A stretch of DNA of 64,000 nt from Rouxiella badensis (GTDB lineage Bacteria; Pseudomonadota; Gammaproteobacteria; Enterobacterales; Enterobacteriaceae), in NCBI RefSeq assembly GCF_002093665.1, contig NZ_MRWE01000023.1:1-64000 (forward strand). The letters run 5' to 3'. Each line of letters opens with the position of its first letter. The first letter of the stretch is position 1. Made by a program: the position numbers and the translations under genes. The notes below the pieces were generated by a model. It had not been told where the DNA came from. It did not search any database and worked only from the letters and a program-made list of their open reading frames with translations. Shown piece by piece: positions 1 to 11,477 of the stretch.

Positions 1-424
1 GTCCTATTAGGCAGCGTCGATATAACACATCGGCAAAAGCAATTTGCCGCATGTAGACCAAATAAATAGATTTCAGTCGTTTACCTTTGAGAAATTATTT
101 ATATATCGAATTGCTAGCGCTGCGCCGTACCTGCCTCGGCAGCCGTTGAAATGAGCCTTAGTAGCCTTATTGTACAGCTAGGTTAATGATTCTAATTATC
201 AAGCTTTCCAGATGGGAAATTATATTTCTTTGAATTTAATCACTATTTGAAAAAGCACGGTAATCCTGATCATTTTATTGTGAGTTGTCAGGCAGAAATA
301 TTTCTCATTTCTTCATTATCTAATGAGTGAGTGTCTTTCAGATCTGGTATTCTGCATTATGCGGGCTCTTTTTCCGCACTATCCAGGGTAGCTTGTTATT
401 AGATTTTAAAAGTGAAGAAAAACT
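1..424. other. Intergenic region upstream of lrhA
   Basis: No coding region could be supported here. The stretch is AT-rich and ends in the lrhA start; a weak purine-rich stretch (gtgaagaaaaact) just before ATG 425 serves as its ribosome site. A short inverted repeat (TGCGG ... CCGCA, about 360-376) lies in the probable leader. In enterobacteria lrhA has a long upstream region with autoregulatory and Rcs-responsive sites, but I could not place those sites with confidence. Confidence 0.5.
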
Positions 425-1357
425 ATGACAAATGCAAATCGTCCAATTCTTAATCTAGATCTAGACCTGCTTAGGACCTTTGTTGCAGTCGCTGATTTAA
501 ATACTTTCGCCGCCGCCGCCGCCGCAGTTTGTCGTACCCAGTCGGCTGTCAGTCAGCAAATGCAACGTCTAGAGCAACTTGTCGGTAAAGAACTGTTCGC
601 CAGGCATGGACGCAATAAGTTATTGACGGAACACGGTATTCAGTTACTTGGCTACGCAAGAAAAATATTACGTTTTAACGACGAAGCCTGCACTTCATTA
701 ATGTATAGCGACGTTCAGGGTGGAGTGACCATCGGAGCTTCAGACGATACCGCAGATACCATCCTGCCTTATCTGTTGAGCCGAGTGACCTCTATCTATC
801 CGAAGCTGTCAATTGACGTGCGGGTTAAGCGTAGCCCGTTTATGTTACCGATGCTTGAAAGTGACGAAGTTGATCTGGCGATCACCACCATGACCACCAC
901 CGATCATCCACATATCGTGCTGAGAACGTCACCCACGCTGTGGTATTGCTCTGCCGACTTCTCGTATCCGTCGGGCGACAGCGTGCCGTTAGTGCTGCTT
1001 GATGAACCTAGCCCTTATCGCTCTATGGCGATTGAGCACCTCAACAAGGCCGGGATCCCGTGGCGCATTGCCTACGTGGCCTCTACGCTTTCAGCCATCC
1101 GTGCTGCGGTGCGAGCGGGTCTGGGCGTTACGGTGCGGCCTATTGAGATGATGAGCCCCGAGCTCAGAGTTCTGGGTGAGCAGGACGGCCTGCCGAGACT
1201 GCCGGACACGCAATACGTGTTGTACAAGAACCAGCATTGTGACAACGATCTTGCGCTGGCTATTTTCAACGCTGTTGAACAAGGCAACGATCCTTATTCG
1301 CTCAATAGTTACGCCCAGCGCGCCAACGTTGACGACGAATACGAAGAAGCGCCGTAG
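425..1357 (+). CDS. lrhA: LysR-type transcriptional regulator LrhA (HexA/PecT family)
   Basis: This is a DNA-binding regulator that in relatives represses flagellar, fimbrial and (in plant pathogens, as HexA/PecT) exoenzyme and motility genes. The 310-residue protein has the expected LysR layout. A winged helix-turn-helix covers about residues 14-73, including the conserved [14 protein letters not shown] helix. An effector-binding domain follows from about residue 95 to 300. The N-terminal third is almost identical to E. coli LrhA. The last 20 residues are acidic and diverged. The ATG at 425 gives the family's usual N-terminus ([16 protein letters not shown]). It lies upstream of nuo and in the same direction, as in E. 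coli, but 760 bases apart, so it is a separate transcription unit. Confidence 0.95.
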   Translation: MTNANRPILNLDLDLLRTFVAVADLNTFAAAAAAVCRTQSAVSQQMQRLEQLVGKELFARHGRNKLLTEHGIQLLGYARKILRFNDEACTSLMYSDVQGGVTIGASDDTADTILPYLLSRVTSIYPKLSIDVRVKRSPFMLPMLESDEVDLAITTMTTTDHPHIVLRTSPTLWYCSADFSYPSGDSVPLVLLDEPSPYRSMAIEHLNKAGIPWRIAYVASTLSAIRAAVRAGLGVTVRPIEMMSPELRVLGEQDGLPRLPDTQYVLYKNQHCDNDLALAIFNAVEQGNDPYSLNSYAQRANVDDEYEEAP

Positions 1358-2118
1358 ACTCGTTCTTAATGTTTTTTTCCTTTTCCCCGCCCTCCTGTTA
1401 ACGCTTCAGGGCCGGGGACAGGAAAACTACAAAGACCAATAAATAACCAACTCATTAGTTTTTCTTTACCAACCTGCTATTTCCCCGACTTAACTCCGCT
1501 TAATCATTCCCTTAAATTGTCTCATTACGCAACTATCACCTCACACAAATCATGGACTTTTTGGGGCCCAAATCCTCCGTCGTGATACTAAGATTTTTTG
1601 ATGAAATGCATTTTTATTTTAAATGATTAAACAAAATTCATTCAATAATTGTCTTATTTTTTAGCAATCTTGCCTAAAACGTGTCCTGGATCAATAAATA
1701 ACCCTGTTTCCAGAGTGGAAGAATGGGGCATACCTGCGACAATAGTAGGGGTAGGCGCTAAAGCATTGACTCTCGTTAACCACCATCCTTTTTTTTTAAC
1801 TTTTTGACTGACTCGATTTAGCTGTCGAAGTTCGCATGTTATGTTAATAAAATGCTAAAGATGTAAAATAACGTAGAGATACTTTTGTCAAAGTTGACAA
1901 AAGGTTATAGAAAAGGGTAAAAAGCCCACAGTAATTCACTGGATAATCGCTTTTAAACCCCTGAGTCTATGAGATTACCGCCAGTTTGGGGTGATATCGG
2001 TCAGCAGGGAACCCGTGAACGCTGGTGGTTCTTAATCCTTCCCTTGAATCGATGTGGCAGGCAAGTTGCCGGGCAAGAGCAAATGCATCACGCCACTTTT
2101 GATGAGTAAGCATAGAGT
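1358..2118. promoter_or_regulatory. lrhA-nuoA intergenic region, nuo promoter region
   Basis: No gene was found in these 760 bases. In E. coli the equivalent interval carries the nuo promoters and sites for ArcA, NarL, FNR, IHF and Fis; I infer the same role here. Visible structures are a GC hairpin at about 1385-1416 just after lrhA without a proper T-tract, a 12-base direct repeat CAATAAATAACC (about 1438 and 1692), and a strong dyad at 1882-1903. The last 120 bases before nuoA are moderately GC-rich and probably the leader. Confidence 0.6.
1882..1903. repeat. 22-bp perfect dyad in the nuo upstream region
   Basis: Ten-base arms CTTTTGTCAA and TTGACAAAAG surround a two-base centre (AG). The dyad lies about 215 bases before nuoA. 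It looks like an operator for a dimeric regulator. The right arm also contains TTGACA, a perfect -35 hexamer, so binding could overlap a promoter. The cognate protein is unknown from sequence alone. Confidence 0.5.
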
Positions 2119-2583
2119 ATGTCAACAGCCACAGATGTCACCGCTCATAACTGGGCGCTCGCAGTTTTTCTAATAATCGCAGTCGGCCTGTGTTGCCTGA
2201 TGTTGTTAGGCGCAGCTTTCCTGGGAGGGAAGGTTCGCGGACGCAACACGGAAACGCCCTTCGAGTCGGGTATCGCCCCCGTGGGTACGACTCATATGCG
2301 TCTCTCGGCAAAATTCTATCTGGTCGCCATGTTCTTCGTTATTTTCGATGTGGAAGCCCTGTATCTCTATGCATGGTCTACGTCGATTCGCGAGAGTGGG
2401 TGGACCGGCTTTGTCGAAGCCGCGATTTTCATTTTTATCCTTTTAGCCGGCCTGTTTTATCTGGTTCGCATCGGCGCGCTTGACTGGACCCCGACTCGTT
2501 CGAAAGGTCCTGTGAAAGCTAGCCCGGTTATCCCGAGCCCAGTCATTAAGACCAGCAATCACCCGCAAGGCAATCGCCAATAA
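2119..2583 (+). CDS. nuoA: NADH-quinone oxidoreductase subunit A
   Basis: Small membrane subunit of proton-pumping complex I in the inner membrane, next to the quinone channel. The 154-residue protein has three hydrophobic segments (about 15-40, 66-88, 98-120). It carries the family signature around NTETPFESG and the strongly conserved [19 protein letters not shown] stretch in helix 2. It is a little longer than E. coli NuoA (147) because of a diverged hydrophilic C-terminus. First gene of the nuo operon; nuoB follows after 17 bases. Confidence 0.97.
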   Translation: MSTATDVTAHNWALAVFLIIAVGLCCLMLLGAAFLGGKVRGRNTETPFESGIAPVGTTHMRLSAKFYLVAMFFVIFDVEALYLYAWSTSIRESGWTGFVEAAIFIFILLAGLFYLVRIGALDWTPTRSKGPVKASPVIPSPVIKTSNHPQGNRQ

Positions 2584-2600
2584 AAAAGTGAGGCATCAAG

Positions 2601-3275
2601 ATGGACTATACGCTCACCCGCTTAGACCCAAACGGTGAGAACGACCGTTACCCCCTGCAAAAACAAGAGACGGTTGCCGACCCTCTTGAGCAGGAAGTGA
2701 ACCGCAGCGTGTATATGGGGAAACTCGAACACGCTTTACATGACGTGGTGAACTGGGGTCGTAAAAACTCGCTTTGGCCATTCAACTTTGGTCTCTCATG
2801 CTGCTACGTAGAAATGACAACGTCATTTACCGCCGTGCATGACGTGGCGCGATTTGGCTCGGAAGTTATCCGTGCTTCACCGCGTCAGGCTGACTTTATG
2901 GTGGTTGCCGGTACCTGCTTTACCAAAATGGCGCCGGTTATTCAGCGCCTGTACGACCAGATGCTCGAACCTAAATGGGTTATCTCGATGGGTGCCTGCG
3001 CCAACTCCGGCGGCATGTATGACATCTACTCCGTGGTGCAGGGCGTTGACAAGTTCCTGCCTGTAGACGTTTACATTCCGGGCTGCCCGCCGCGCCCCGA
3101 GGCCTATATGCAGGCACTGCTGTTGCTGCAGGAGTCGATCGGCAAAGAGCGTCGCCCACTGTCATGGGTGGTCGGTGACCAGGGTGTTTATCGCGCCAAT
3201 ATGCAGTCTGAAAAAGAGCGTAAACGCGCCGAGCGTATTGCCGTGACGAATTTGCGCACCCCTGACGAGATTTAA
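2601..3275 (+). CDS. nuoB: NADH-quinone oxidoreductase subunit B
   Basis: Peripheral-arm subunit that holds the terminal [4Fe-4S] cluster N2, the direct electron donor to ubiquinone. The 224-residue protein has the N2 ligands as the adjacent pair Cys67-Cys68 (GLSCCYVEM), Cys133 (MGACANSGG) and Cys162 (PGCPPRPE), offset by four from E. coli numbering. It works with the NuoD domain to form the quinone pocket. A 115-base gap separates it from nuoCD, the largest gap inside the operon. Confidence 0.98.
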   Translation: MDYTLTRLDPNGENDRYPLQKQETVADPLEQEVNRSVYMGKLEHALHDVVNWGRKNSLWPFNFGLSCCYVEMTTSFTAVHDVARFGSEVIRASPRQADFMVVAGTCFTKMAPVIQRLYDQMLEPKWVISMGACANSGGMYDIYSVVQGVDKFLPVDVYIPGCPPRPEAYMQALLLLQESIGKERRPLSWVVGDQGVYRANMQSEKERKRAERIAVTNLRTPDEI

Positions 3276-3390
3276 CACTGTTCGTCAACCCTGAGGGGCA
3301 AGGCCGTCAGGACAAGATTATTAGAGACGACGGTGCACTAAAACGCTTTTCCCCTTGGGCATAAATGACCATTTAGTGTGGTGAGAAAAT

Positions 3391-5190
3391 ATGACAGATT
3401 TGACGACGCAAGACCTCGCACAGCCAGCATGGCAAACCCGCGATCATCTCGATGATCCGGTTATCGGCGAGCTGCGTAACCGTTTTGGGCCTGAGGCCTT
3501 TTCTGTTCAGCCGACCCGTACCGGTATCCCGGTGGTGTGGGTAAAACGCGAGCAGATACTGGAAGTCATTACCTTTTTACGCAAACAGCCGAAGCCTTAC
3601 GTCATGCTGTACGACTTGCATGGCGTGGATGAGCGTTTGCGTAACCACCGCGACGGTTTACCGGCCGCGGATTTCTCCGTTTTCTATCATCTGCTTTCAA
3701 TCGAACGCAACAGCGATATCATGCTCAAGGTCGCGCTGGCTGAAAACGATTTGCACCTGCCTACGCTGACCAAAGTTTACCCAAATGCCAACTGGTATGA
3801 GCGTGAAACCTGGGAAATGTTCGGTATCACCTTCGACGGCCACCCACATCTGACGCGCATCATGATGCCGAAGACCTGGGAAGGGCATCCGCTGCGCAAA
3901 GACTATCCTGCGCGCGCGACCGAGTTTGACCCGTTCGAGCTGACCAAGCAGAAAGAAGACCTCGAGATGGAGTCGCTGACCTTCAAGCCTGAAGACTGGG
4001 GCATGAAGCGCGGCACCGAAAACGAAGACTTTATGTTCCTGAACCTCGGTCCTAACCACCCGTCTGCCCACGGTGCGTTCCGCATTGTGATGCAGCTCGA
4101 CGGGGAAGAGATTGTCGACTGCGTTCCGGACATCGGTTATCACCACCGCGGTGCAGAGAAAATGGGTGAGCGCCAGTCCTGGCACAGCTACATCCCTTAC
4201 ACCGACCGCATCGAGTACCTCGGCGGCTGCGTTAACGAAATGCCTTACGTGCTGGCGGTTGAAAAACTGGCAGGAATCACCGTCGGCGATCGCGTTAACA
4301 CTATTCGCGTGATGCTCTCCGAGCTGTTCCGCATTAACAGCCACCTGCTTTATATCTCTACGTTCATTCAGGACGTTGGCGCAATGACGCCGGTGTTCTT
4401 CGCCTTCACTGACCGTCAGAAAATCTATGACGTCGTCGAGGCGATTACCGGTTTCCGTATGCACCCGGCGTGGTTCCGCATCGGTGGCGTGGCGCACGAC
4501 CTGCCGAAAGGTTGGGAACGCCTGATGCGTGAGTTCCTCGAGTGGATGCCAAAACGCCTCGATTCCTACATGAAGACGGCGCTGAAAAACAGCATCCTGA
4601 TCGGTCGTTCCAAAGGTATTGCTGCCTACAACGCAGAAGATGCGTTGGCTTGGGGTACCACCGGTGCGGGCCTGCGAGCAACCGGCATCGAATTTGACGT
4701 GCGCAAATGGCGTCCGTACTCCGGCTATGAAAACTTTGACTTCGAAGTTCCGGTCGGTGACGGCATCAGCGACTCTTATTCCCGCGTTATGCTGAAAATG
4801 GAAGAGATGCGTCAGAGCCTGCGTATTCTGCAACAGTGCGTCGACAACATGCCGGCTGGCCCGTTCAAGGCCGATCACCCACTGACGACGCCACCGCCGA
4901 AAGAGCGCACGCTACAGCACATCGAAACCCTGATAACCCACTTCCTGCAGGTTTCGTGGGGGCCGGTTATGCCTGCCAACGAATCCTTCCAGATGATCGA
5001 GGCAACGAAAGGGATCAACAGCTACTACCTGACGAGCGATGGCAGCACCATGAGCTACCGCACCCGCGTGCGTACGCCGAGCTTCCCGCACTTGCAGCAG
5101 ATCCCGTCGGTTATCCGTGGCAGCCTGGTTTCGGACCTGATCGTCTACCTGGGCAGTATTGATTTTGTAATGTCAGATGTGGACCGCTAA
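3391..5190 (+). CDS. nuoC: NADH-quinone oxidoreductase fused subunit C/D
   Basis: This is the NuoC-NuoD fusion typical of enterobacteria (nuoCD). The 599 residues split into a NuoC domain (about 30-185) with the conserved [12 protein letters not shown] region, a short linker, and a NuoD domain (about 210-599) related to NiFe-hydrogenase large subunits. The NuoD quinone-site motif HPSAH is at residues 223-227. The protein connects the cluster chain to the membrane arm and helps bind ubiquinone. The length equals that of the E. coli protein. nuoE starts two bases after its stop, implying translational coupling. Long ORFs on the opposite strand are shadows. Confidence 0.98.
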   Translation: MTDLTTQDLAQPAWQTRDHLDDPVIGELRNRFGPEAFSVQPTRTGIPVVWVKREQILEVITFLRKQPKPYVMLYDLHGVDERLRNHRDGLPAADFSVFYHLLSIERNSDIMLKVALAENDLHLPTLTKVYPNANWYERETWEMFGITFDGHPHLTRIMMPKTWEGHPLRKDYPARATEFDPFELTKQKEDLEMESLTFKPEDWGMKRGTENEDFMFLNLGPNHPSAHGAFRIVMQLDGEEIVDCVPDIGYHHRGAEKMGERQSWHSYIPYTDRIEYLGGCVNEMPYVLAVEKLAGITVGDRVNTIRVMLSELFRINSHLLYISTFIQDVGAMTPVFFAFTDRQKIYDVVEAITGFRMHPAWFRIGGVAHDLPKGWERLMREFLEWMPKRLDSYMKTALKNSILIGRSKGIAAYNAEDALAWGTTGAGLRATGIEFDVRKWRPYSGYENFDFEVPVGDGISDSYSRVMLKMEEMRQSLRILQQCVDNMPAGPFKADHPLTTPPPKERTLQHIETLITHFLQVSWGPVMPANESFQMIEATKGINSYYLTSDGSTMSYRTRVRTPSFPHLQQIPSVIRGSLVSDLIVYLGSIDFVMSDVDR

Positions 5191-5192
5191 CG

Positions 5193-5747
5193 ATGACAGA
5201 TCTTAAAAAAGACTCAGAGGTTCAGTACATCAACGTCTCTACGCCTGCGGCTTTTGCTGCTCAGGCGAACAAGCAGACGTTTGAGCTGAGCGCGACTGAA
5301 CGTGACGCGATTGAACACGAGAAACATCACTACGAAGATGCGCGTGCTGTCTCGATTGAAGCGCTGAAAATCGTGCAGAAAGAGCGCGGTTGGGTGCCAG
5401 ACGGTGCAATCTACGCCATCGCCGACGTGCTGGGGATCCCTGCCAGCGACGTAGAGGGTGTTGCGACGTTTTACAGCCAGATCTTCCGCCAGCCTGTGGG
5501 CCGCCACGTGATCCGCTATTGCGACAGCGTGGTGTGTCATATCACCGGCTATCAGGGTATTCAGGCTGCTATCGAAGAAAAGCTCAATATCAAACCGGGT
5601 GAAACCACGCCGGACGGACGTTTTACCCTGCTGCCAACCTGCTGTTTGGGCAACTGTGATAAGAGCCCAACGATGATGATCGATGAAGACACGCACAGCT
5701 ACCTGAAACCAGAAGAAATTGGTCAGTTACTGGAGCGTTACTCATGA
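5193..5747 (+). CDS. nuoE: NADH-quinone oxidoreductase subunit E
   Basis: Part of the NADH dehydrogenase module and carrier of the off-path [2Fe-2S] cluster N1a. The ligands are Cys110 and Cys115 (RYCDSVVC) and Cys151 and Cys155 (TCCLGNC). The protein is 184 residues, about 18 longer than E. coli NuoE (166); the additional residues are all at the N-terminus before [14 protein letters not shown]. No other ATG occurs between 5193 and the conserved region, and the ATG follows nuoCD by two bases, so I keep the long start. The stop overlaps nuoF by four bases (ATGA). Confidence 0.97.
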   Translation: MTDLKKDSEVQYINVSTPAAFAAQANKQTFELSATERDAIEHEKHHYEDARAVSIEALKIVQKERGWVPDGAIYAIADVLGIPASDVEGVATFYSQIFRQPVGRHVIRYCDSVVCHITGYQGIQAAIEEKLNIKPGETTPDGRFTLLPTCCLGNCDKSPTMMIDEDTHSYLKPEEIGQLLERYS

Positions 5748-7108
5748 ATATCTACGGTTACACGCCTAAAGAAATCATCCGTACCCCGGAGATGCATCCG
5801 CTGACCTGGCGCATGCGCGAAGACCAGCAGCCGGTGTGGATTGACGAATACCGCAGCAAAAACGGTTACGCCGGTGCAGAGAAAGCGCTCGGCGGCATGT
5901 CGCCTGACGAGATAGTCGCGCTGGTCAAAGACTCTGGTCTGAAGGGGCGTGGCGGCGCGGGCTTCTCTACCGGTCTGAAGTGGAGCCTGATGCCGAAAGA
6001 CGAATCCATGAACATCCGTTACCTGCTGTGTAACGCTGATGAAATGGAGCCGGGTACCTATAAAGACCGCCTGTTGATGGAGCAAATGCCGCATCAGCTG
6101 GTTGAAGGTATGTTGATCAGCGCCTTTGCGCTGAAGGCCTACCGTGGCTACATCTTCCTGCGCGGTGAGTATATCGAGGCCGCCGTTAACCTGCGTCGCG
6201 CGATTGAAGAAGCGCGTGCTGCCGGATTTATTGGCAAAAACATTCTCGGCACCGGGTTCGATTTCGAGCTGATGGTGCACACTGGCGCGGGCCGCTATAT
6301 CTGTGGCGAAGAAACCGCGCTGATTAACTCGCTGGAAGGCCGCCGCGCCAACCCGCGCTCCAAGCCGCCGTTCCCGGCGTCTGTCGGGGCATGGGGCAAG
6401 CCGACCTGCGTTAATAACGTTGAAACCCTATCGAACGTTCCGGCTATCTTGGCCAACGGCGTCGACTGGTACAAAGGCATTTCGACCAGCGAAGACACCG
6501 GCACCAAGATGATGGGCTTCTCCGGCCGCGTGAAGAATCCGGGCGTGTGGGAATTGCCGTTTGGCACCACGGCACGCGAAATTCTCGAAGACTACGCGGG
6601 CGGTATGCGCGACGGGCTGAAATTTAAGGCCTGGCAGCCGGGCGGGGCAGGGACCGACTTCCTGACCGACCAGCATCTCGACCTGCCGATGGAATTTGCC
6701 AGCATCGGCAAGGCCGGTAGCCGTTTGGGCACCGCGTTGGCGATGGCCGTCGATCATGAAATCGGCATGGTTTCTCTGGTGCGCAACCTTGAAGAGTTCT
6801 TCTCGCGCGAGTCCTGCGGCTGGTGTACGCCTTGCCGTGACGGGCTGCCGTGGAGCGTCAAGATCCTGCGCGCACTGGAGCGCGGCGAAGGGCAGCCCGG
6901 GGACATCGAAACCCTCGAGCAACTTTGCCGTCAGCTTGGCCCGGGTAAAACATTCTGCGCACATGCGCCGGGTGCCGTGGAGCCATTGCAGAGTGCGATT
7001 AAATATTTCCGGGACGAGTTTGAAGCGGGCATCGCCAAGCAACACTACAACAATGCGCGGGCAATTGGCGGCATACAGCCAAATAACCTGCTCAAAGAGC
7101 GATGGTAA
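5744..7108 (+). CDS. nuoF: NADH-quinone oxidoreductase subunit F
   Basis: This subunit binds NADH and FMN and starts electron flow into complex I. The glycine-rich FMN/NADH loop [16 protein letters not shown] is at about residues 65-80. The [4Fe-4S] cluster N3 is ligated by Cys358, Cys361 and Cys364 (SCGWCTPC) and Cys405 (FCAHAPGA). Its 454 residues are close to the family length (445 in E. coli). The start overlaps the nuoE stop by four bases. An 87-base gap precedes nuoG. Confidence 0.98.
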   Translation: MNIYGYTPKEIIRTPEMHPLTWRMREDQQPVWIDEYRSKNGYAGAEKALGGMSPDEIVALVKDSGLKGRGGAGFSTGLKWSLMPKDESMNIRYLLCNADEMEPGTYKDRLLMEQMPHQLVEGMLISAFALKAYRGYIFLRGEYIEAAVNLRRAIEEARAAGFIGKNILGTGFDFELMVHTGAGRYICGEETALINSLEGRRANPRSKPPFPASVGAWGKPTCVNNVETLSNVPAILANGVDWYKGISTSEDTGTKMMGFSGRVKNPGVWELPFGTTAREILEDYAGGMRDGLKFKAWQPGGAGTDFLTDQHLDLPMEFASIGKAGSRLGTALAMAVDHEIGMVSLVRNLEEFFSRESCGWCTPCRDGLPWSVKILRALERGEGQPGDIETLEQLCRQLGPGKTFCAHAPGAVEPLQSAIKYFRDEFEAGIAKQHYNNARAIGGIQPNNLLKERW

Positions 7109-7195
7109 CGACTTGAAAATTTATGCCTGAGAAATCGGGCAGTTCCGGCCAGAATTTTTGATTAACGCTCACTGAAAGGTGAGCCTTGTGGAAGC

Positions 7196-9931
7196 ATGCT
7201 GACTATGGCTACGATTCATGTAGACGGCAAAGAATACGATGTAAATGGAGCGGACAACCTACTTCAGGCTTGCCTCTCTCTTGGCCTCGATATTCCTTAT
7301 TTTTGCTGGCATCCGGCGCTGGGAAGCGTCGGCGCTTGCCGCCAATGTGCGGTTAAGCAATACCAAAACGCGGAAGATACGCGCGGCCGTTTGGTTATGT
7401 CATGTATGACGCCTGCGTCAGATGGAACCTTTATTTCCATCGATGACGGAGAAGCCAAACAGTTCCGTGAGAGCGTAGTGGAATGGTTGATGACCAACCA
7501 CCCACACGACTGTCCGGTGTGCGAAGAGGGCGGTAACTGTCACCTGCAGGACATGACAGTCATGACCGGCCACGCCACGCGTCGCTATCGTTTCACCAAA
7601 CGTACCCACCAGAATCAGGATCTCGGTCCGTTCATTTCTCACGAGATGAACCGCTGCATCGCCTGTTATCGCTGTGTCCGTTACTACAAGGACTACGCGG
7701 ACGGTACCGATCTCGGGGTGTATGGCGCGCACGACAACGTCTACTTTGGTCGTCCGGAAGACGGTCCGCTGGAAAGCGAATTCTCCGGCAACCTGGTCGA
7801 GGTCTGCCCGACGGGCGTATTCACCGACAAAACGCACTCCGAGCGCTACAACCGTAAATGGGACATGCAGTTTGCCCCTAGCGTTTGCCAGCAGTGCAGC
7901 GTGGGCTGTAACACCAGCCCGGGTGAGCGCTACGGCGAACTTCGTCGTATCGAAAACCGCTACAACGGTACCGTGAACCGCTACTTCCTTTGCGACCGTG
8001 GCCGCTTTGGTTACGGCTACGTAAACGCTAAAGATCGTCCTAAGCATCCACTGCAGCAGCGTGGCAACGACTGGATCTCCCTGAACGCCGAGCAGGCAAT
8101 GCAGGGCGCGGCGGATATTCTGCGTCAATCAAGCAAAACTATCGGTATTGGTTCACCGCGTGCCAGCCTCGAAAGCAACTTTGCGCTACGCGAGCTGGTG
8201 GGAGCAGAGAACTTCTACACCGGTATCAACGCCGCTGAGCAAAATCGTCTGGCACAGATACTGAACATCCTAAAAAACAGCGGCGTGTATACGCCTGCAT
8301 TGCGTGAAATCGAAGATTATGACGCCGTGCTGATTCTGGGTGAAGATTTGACGCAGACCGGCGCGCGCATTGCGCTGTCCGTGCGTCAGGCGGTGAAGGG
8401 GAAAGCCCGTGCCATGGCCGCAGCGCAGCGCGTTGCTGACTGGCAGATTGCGGCAATCCAGACCATCGGCCAGCATGCCAAATACCCCTTGTTCATGACC
8501 AACGTCGATAACACCCGTCTTGATGACATCGCCGCGCTGAACTACCGTGCGCCGGTCGATGAACAGGCGCGTTTCGGTTTTGCGATAGCCCACGCTATTG
8601 ACGAGGCCGCACCGGGTGTTTCTGACCTTGCTGAAGGCGTTGGCAAGAAAGTTGACATGATTGTGCAGGCGTTAACCGGCGCGAGAAAACCGCTGATTAT
8701 CACCGGGACCAACGCGGGCAGCGATGCCATCATCGAAGCGGCCGCCAACGTGGCGAAAGCCCTGAAAGCGCGCGGCAGCGACGTCGGTATCACCTTTGTG
8801 GCGTCTTCTGCCAACAGCATCGGTCTGTCGATGATTGGCGGCGGCAACCTTGATGAGGCCCTGAGCCTGCTGACCAACGGCGACGCCGATAGCGTTATCG
8901 TGATGGAAAACGACCTCTATCGTCAGGCACCGGAAGCCAGCGTCGATGCTGCACTGTCCAAAGTGAAAAACCTGCTGGTCGTTGACCATCAGCGCACCCG
9001 CATCATGGACAAGGCTAGCCTTATCCTGCCTGCGGCGAGCTTTGCCGAGAGTGACGGTACGCTGGTCAATCAGGAAGGCCGCGCCCAGCGCTACTTCCAG
9101 GTTTACGACCCGGCCTACTACGATACGACGGTGGCGATGTTTGAAAGCTGGCGCTGGCTGCATTCGCTGCACTCTACCATTAACAGCCGTCGCGTTGACT
9201 GGACTCAGCTCGATCACGTTATCGAAGCCTGCGTCGCCGTGCTGCCTCAGCTGAAAGGTATCGTCGAGGCCGCACCGGATGCGACTTTCCGTATCCGCGG
9301 TCAGAAGCTGGCGCGTTCTCCTATCCGTTCGAGCGGACGTACCGCCATGCGTGCCAACATCAGCGTGCATGAACCGCGTCAGCCGCAGGACAAAGACACC
9401 ATGTTTGCCTTCTCGATGGAAGGGAACAACAGCCCGTATGCCAATCGTCAACAGGTGCCGTTTGCTTGGGCTCCGGGCTGGAACTCCCCGCAGGCGTGGA
9501 ACAAATTCCAGGCCGAAGTCGGTGGCAAACTGCGTCACGGTGACCCAGGTGTGCGTCTTATCGAAGCGGGAGAGGGCAGCCTCGACTACTTCGGCAACAT
9601 TCCTGCTGCGTTTACCGCCGAGGAAAACCACTGGCGCGTTGCCCCTTACTACCACCTGTTCGGTAGTGAAGAGATGTCTCAGCGTTCGAGCGTTATCCAG
9701 CAGCGTATGCCAGAGCCTTACGTGATGGTTAACCCGTCCGATGCCGCAGCACTCGGCGTTAATCAGGGCACGCAGGTCGAGTTTACCTGTGCTGGACAAA
9801 CCCTGACGCTGCCGGTTCGTCTGAGTGAGACCCTCGATAAAGGACAAGTTGGTCTGCCGCTGGGCTTACCGGGAATTCCTCCGGTGCTGGTTGGCGCAAC
9901 GGTTGAGAATCTGCGGGAGGCAACCCGATGA
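7196..9931 (+). CDS. nuoG: NADH-quinone oxidoreductase subunit G
   Basis: Largest subunit (911 residues) of the peripheral arm. The N-terminal ferredoxin-like domain has [2Fe-2S] N1b ligands Cys37, Cys48, Cys51 and Cys70. The [12 protein letters not shown] region and the following CIACYRC motif hold N4/N5-type clusters. The additional cluster N7 site, CQQCSVGC with a later Cys in FLCDRG, is present as in E. coli. The C-terminal two thirds is a molybdopterin-oxidoreductase-like fold without cofactor. The start could be ATG 7196 or ATG 7205 ([11 protein letters not shown]); the former matches the two-Met start of E. coli NuoG. The stop overlaps nuoH by four bases. Confidence 0.98.
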   Translation: MLTMATIHVDGKEYDVNGADNLLQACLSLGLDIPYFCWHPALGSVGACRQCAVKQYQNAEDTRGRLVMSCMTPASDGTFISIDDGEAKQFRESVVEWLMTNHPHDCPVCEEGGNCHLQDMTVMTGHATRRYRFTKRTHQNQDLGPFISHEMNRCIACYRCVRYYKDYADGTDLGVYGAHDNVYFGRPEDGPLESEFSGNLVEVCPTGVFTDKTHSERYNRKWDMQFAPSVCQQCSVGCNTSPGERYGELRRIENRYNGTVNRYFLCDRGRFGYGYVNAKDRPKHPLQQRGNDWISLNAEQAMQGAADILRQSSKTIGIGSPRASLESNFALRELVGAENFYTGINAAEQNRLAQILNILKNSGVYTPALREIEDYDAVLILGEDLTQTGARIALSVRQAVKGKARAMAAAQRVADWQIAAIQTIGQHAKYPLFMTNVDNTRLDDIAALNYRAPVDEQARFGFAIAHAIDEAAPGVSDLAEGVGKKVDMIVQALTGARKPLIITGTNAGSDAIIEAAANVAKALKARGSDVGITFVASSANSIGLSMIGGGNLDEALSLLTNGDADSVIVMENDLYRQAPEASVDAALSKVKNLLVVDHQRTRIMDKASLILPAASFAESDGTLVNQEGRAQRYFQVYDPAYYDTTVAMFESWRWLHSLHSTINSRRVDWTQLDHVIEACVAVLPQLKGIVEAAPDATFRIRGQKLARSPIRSSGRTAMRANISVHEPRQPQDKDTMFAFSMEGNNSPYANRQQVPFAWAPGWNSPQAWNKFQAEVGGKLRHGDPGVRLIEAGEGSLDYFGNIPAAFTAEENHWRVAPYYHLFGSEEMSQRSSVIQQRMPEPYVMVNPSDAAALGVNQGTQVEFTCAGQTLTLPVRLSETLDKGQVGLPLGLPGIPPVLVGATVENLREATR

Positions 9932-10905
9932 GTTGGTTTACACCTGAAGTTATCGACACGATTATCGCTGTGGTTAAAGCGGTGGTCATCCTGTTGGTTG
10001 TGGTTACCGTCGGGGCATTTATGAGCTTCGCAGAACGCCGTCTGCTGGGCCTGTTCCAAAATCGATACGGACCTAACCGTGTCGGCTGGGGCGGCTCGTT
10101 GCAGCTGGCTGCCGACATGATCAAGATGTTCTTTAAAGAAGACTGGGCGCCGAAATTCTCGGACCGCGCCATCTTTACGCTGGCACCGATGATTGCCTTC
10201 AGCTCCATGCTGATGGCCTTCGCGATTGTGCCGGTGGCACCGACCTGGTATGGCGCCAACCTGAATATCGGCATCCTGTTCTTCCTGATGATGGCGGGTC
10301 TGACGGTTTACGCCGTGCTGTTTGCTGGCTGGTCCAGTAACAACAAATACTCGCTGCTCGGTGCAATGCGCGCCTCGGCCCAAACGCTGAGCTATGAAGT
10401 GTTCCTCGGCCTGTCGCTGATGGGCGTCGTGGCGCAGGCGGGATCCTTTAACCTGCAGGACATCGTGCATTCCCAGGAACACCTGTGGAACATCATCCCG
10501 CAGTTCTTTGGGTTCCTGACCTTCGCGATAGCGGGCGTAGCCGTTTGTCACCGTCACCCGTTTGACCAGCCAGAAGCCGAACAGGAACTGGCCGACGGTT
10601 ATCACATCGAATATTCCGGCATGAAGTTCGGTCTGTTCTTCGTGGGCGAGTACATCGGTATCGTCACTGTTTCTGCGCTGATTGTGACGCTGTTCTTCGG
10701 GGGCTGGCAGGGACCGTTCCTGCCGCCGTTTATCTGGTTTGCGTTGAAGACTGCGTTCTTCATGGTGATGTTCATCTTGCTCCGCGCCGCGTTGCCGCGT
10801 CCTCGTTACGATCAGGTGATGTCATTTGGCTGGCGTATATGCCTGCCGCTGACCTTGCTGAATCTGTTGGCAACCGCTGCGGTCATTTTGTACCACGCAA
10901 ATTAA
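9928..10905 (+). CDS. nuoH: NADH-quinone oxidoreductase subunit H
   Basis: Membrane subunit at the junction with the peripheral arm, forming the entrance of the ubiquinone tunnel. The 325-residue protein has about eight transmembrane helices. It has the conserved loops [13 protein letters not shown] (about 41-53) and the acidic region [22 protein letters not shown] (about 210-231) that links quinone reduction to proton pumping. The start overlaps nuoG (ATGA); a 17-base gap leads to nuoI. Confidence 0.98.
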   Translation: MSWFTPEVIDTIIAVVKAVVILLVVVTVGAFMSFAERRLLGLFQNRYGPNRVGWGGSLQLAADMIKMFFKEDWAPKFSDRAIFTLAPMIAFSSMLMAFAIVPVAPTWYGANLNIGILFFLMMAGLTVYAVLFAGWSSNNKYSLLGAMRASAQTLSYEVFLGLSLMGVVAQAGSFNLQDIVHSQEHLWNIIPQFFGFLTFAIAGVAVCHRHPFDQPEAEQELADGYHIEYSGMKFGLFFVGEYIGIVTVSALIVTLFFGGWQGPFLPPFIWFALKTAFFMVMFILLRAALPRPRYDQVMSFGWRICLPLTLLNLLATAAVILYHAN

Positions 10906-10922
10906 TAAGGGGTGATTGAACC

Positions 10923-11465
10923 ATGACATTGAAAGAGCTAGTGGTTGGTTTCGGCACCCAGGTTCGCAGTCTGTGGCTGATAGGTCTCCATGCCTTCGCC
11001 AAACGTGAAACCTTGATGTACCCGGAAGAACCTGTATATCTGCCGCCGCGCTACCGTGGTCGCATTGTGTTGACGCGTGACCCTGACGGTCAGGAGCGTT
11101 GCGTTGCCTGTAACCTTTGCGCGGTAGCCTGCCCTGTAGGCTGTATTTCGCTGCAAAAAGCAGAGATGAAAGACGGTCGTTGGTATCCGGAGTTTTTCCG
11201 CATCAACTTCTCGCGCTGCATCTTCTGCGGCCTGTGCGAAGAGGCATGTCCGACGACGGCGATTCAGCTGACGCCAGACTTCGAGTTGGGTGAATTCAAA
11301 CGCCAGGATCTGGTGTATGAAAAAGAAGATCTGTTGATTTCAGGACCCGGTAAGTATCCGGAATATAACTTTTACCGGATGGCCGGTATGGCCGTTGACG
11401 GCAAAGCGAAAGGTGAAGCCGAAAACGAAGCCAAGCCGATCAACGTCAAAGGTCTGATGCCCTAA
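10923..11465 (+). CDS. nuoI: NADH-quinone oxidoreductase subunit I
   Basis: Ferredoxin-type subunit carrying [4Fe-4S] clusters N6a and N6b, which pass electrons to N2 in NuoB. Both CxxCxxCxxxCP motifs are intact: Cys60/63/66/70 ([12 protein letters not shown]) and Cys99/102/105/109 ([12 protein letters not shown]). An amphipathic N-terminus anchors it to the membrane arm. Its 180 residues equal the E. coli protein. nuoJ follows after 12 bases with a good ribosome site (AAGGAG). Confidence 0.98.
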   Translation: MTLKELVVGFGTQVRSLWLIGLHAFAKRETLMYPEEPVYLPPRYRGRIVLTRDPDGQERCVACNLCAVACPVGCISLQKAEMKDGRWYPEFFRINFSRCIFCGLCEEACPTTAIQLTPDFELGEFKRQDLVYEKEDLLISGPGKYPEYNFYRMAGMAVDGKAKGEAENEAKPINVKGLMP

Positions 11466-11477
11466 GGAGCCGCAAGC

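Noticed and set aside
186..200. Fur-like element TGATTCTAATTATCA upstream of lrhA
   Set aside because: Several mismatches to the Fur consensus in an AT-rich region; no iron-related gene follows.
505..522. GCC trinucleotide run in lrhA as a phase-variable repeat
   Set aside because: It encodes the six alanines conserved in E. coli LrhA and a unit change would keep the reading frame.
1385..1416. GC-rich hairpin after lrhA as terminator
   Set aside because: The stem has a bulge and there is no T-tract on either strand in the right place, so I do not call it a terminator.
3697..4878. 393-codon open frame antisense to nuoCD
   Set aside because: It mirrors the strong codon bias of nuoCD, has no ribosome site or recognisable domain, and lies opposite a clearly functional gene.
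8672..9847. 391-codon open frame antisense to nuoG
   Set aside because: Shadow of nuoG; no domain or start signal. The same applies to 28153-29544 opposite gyrA.
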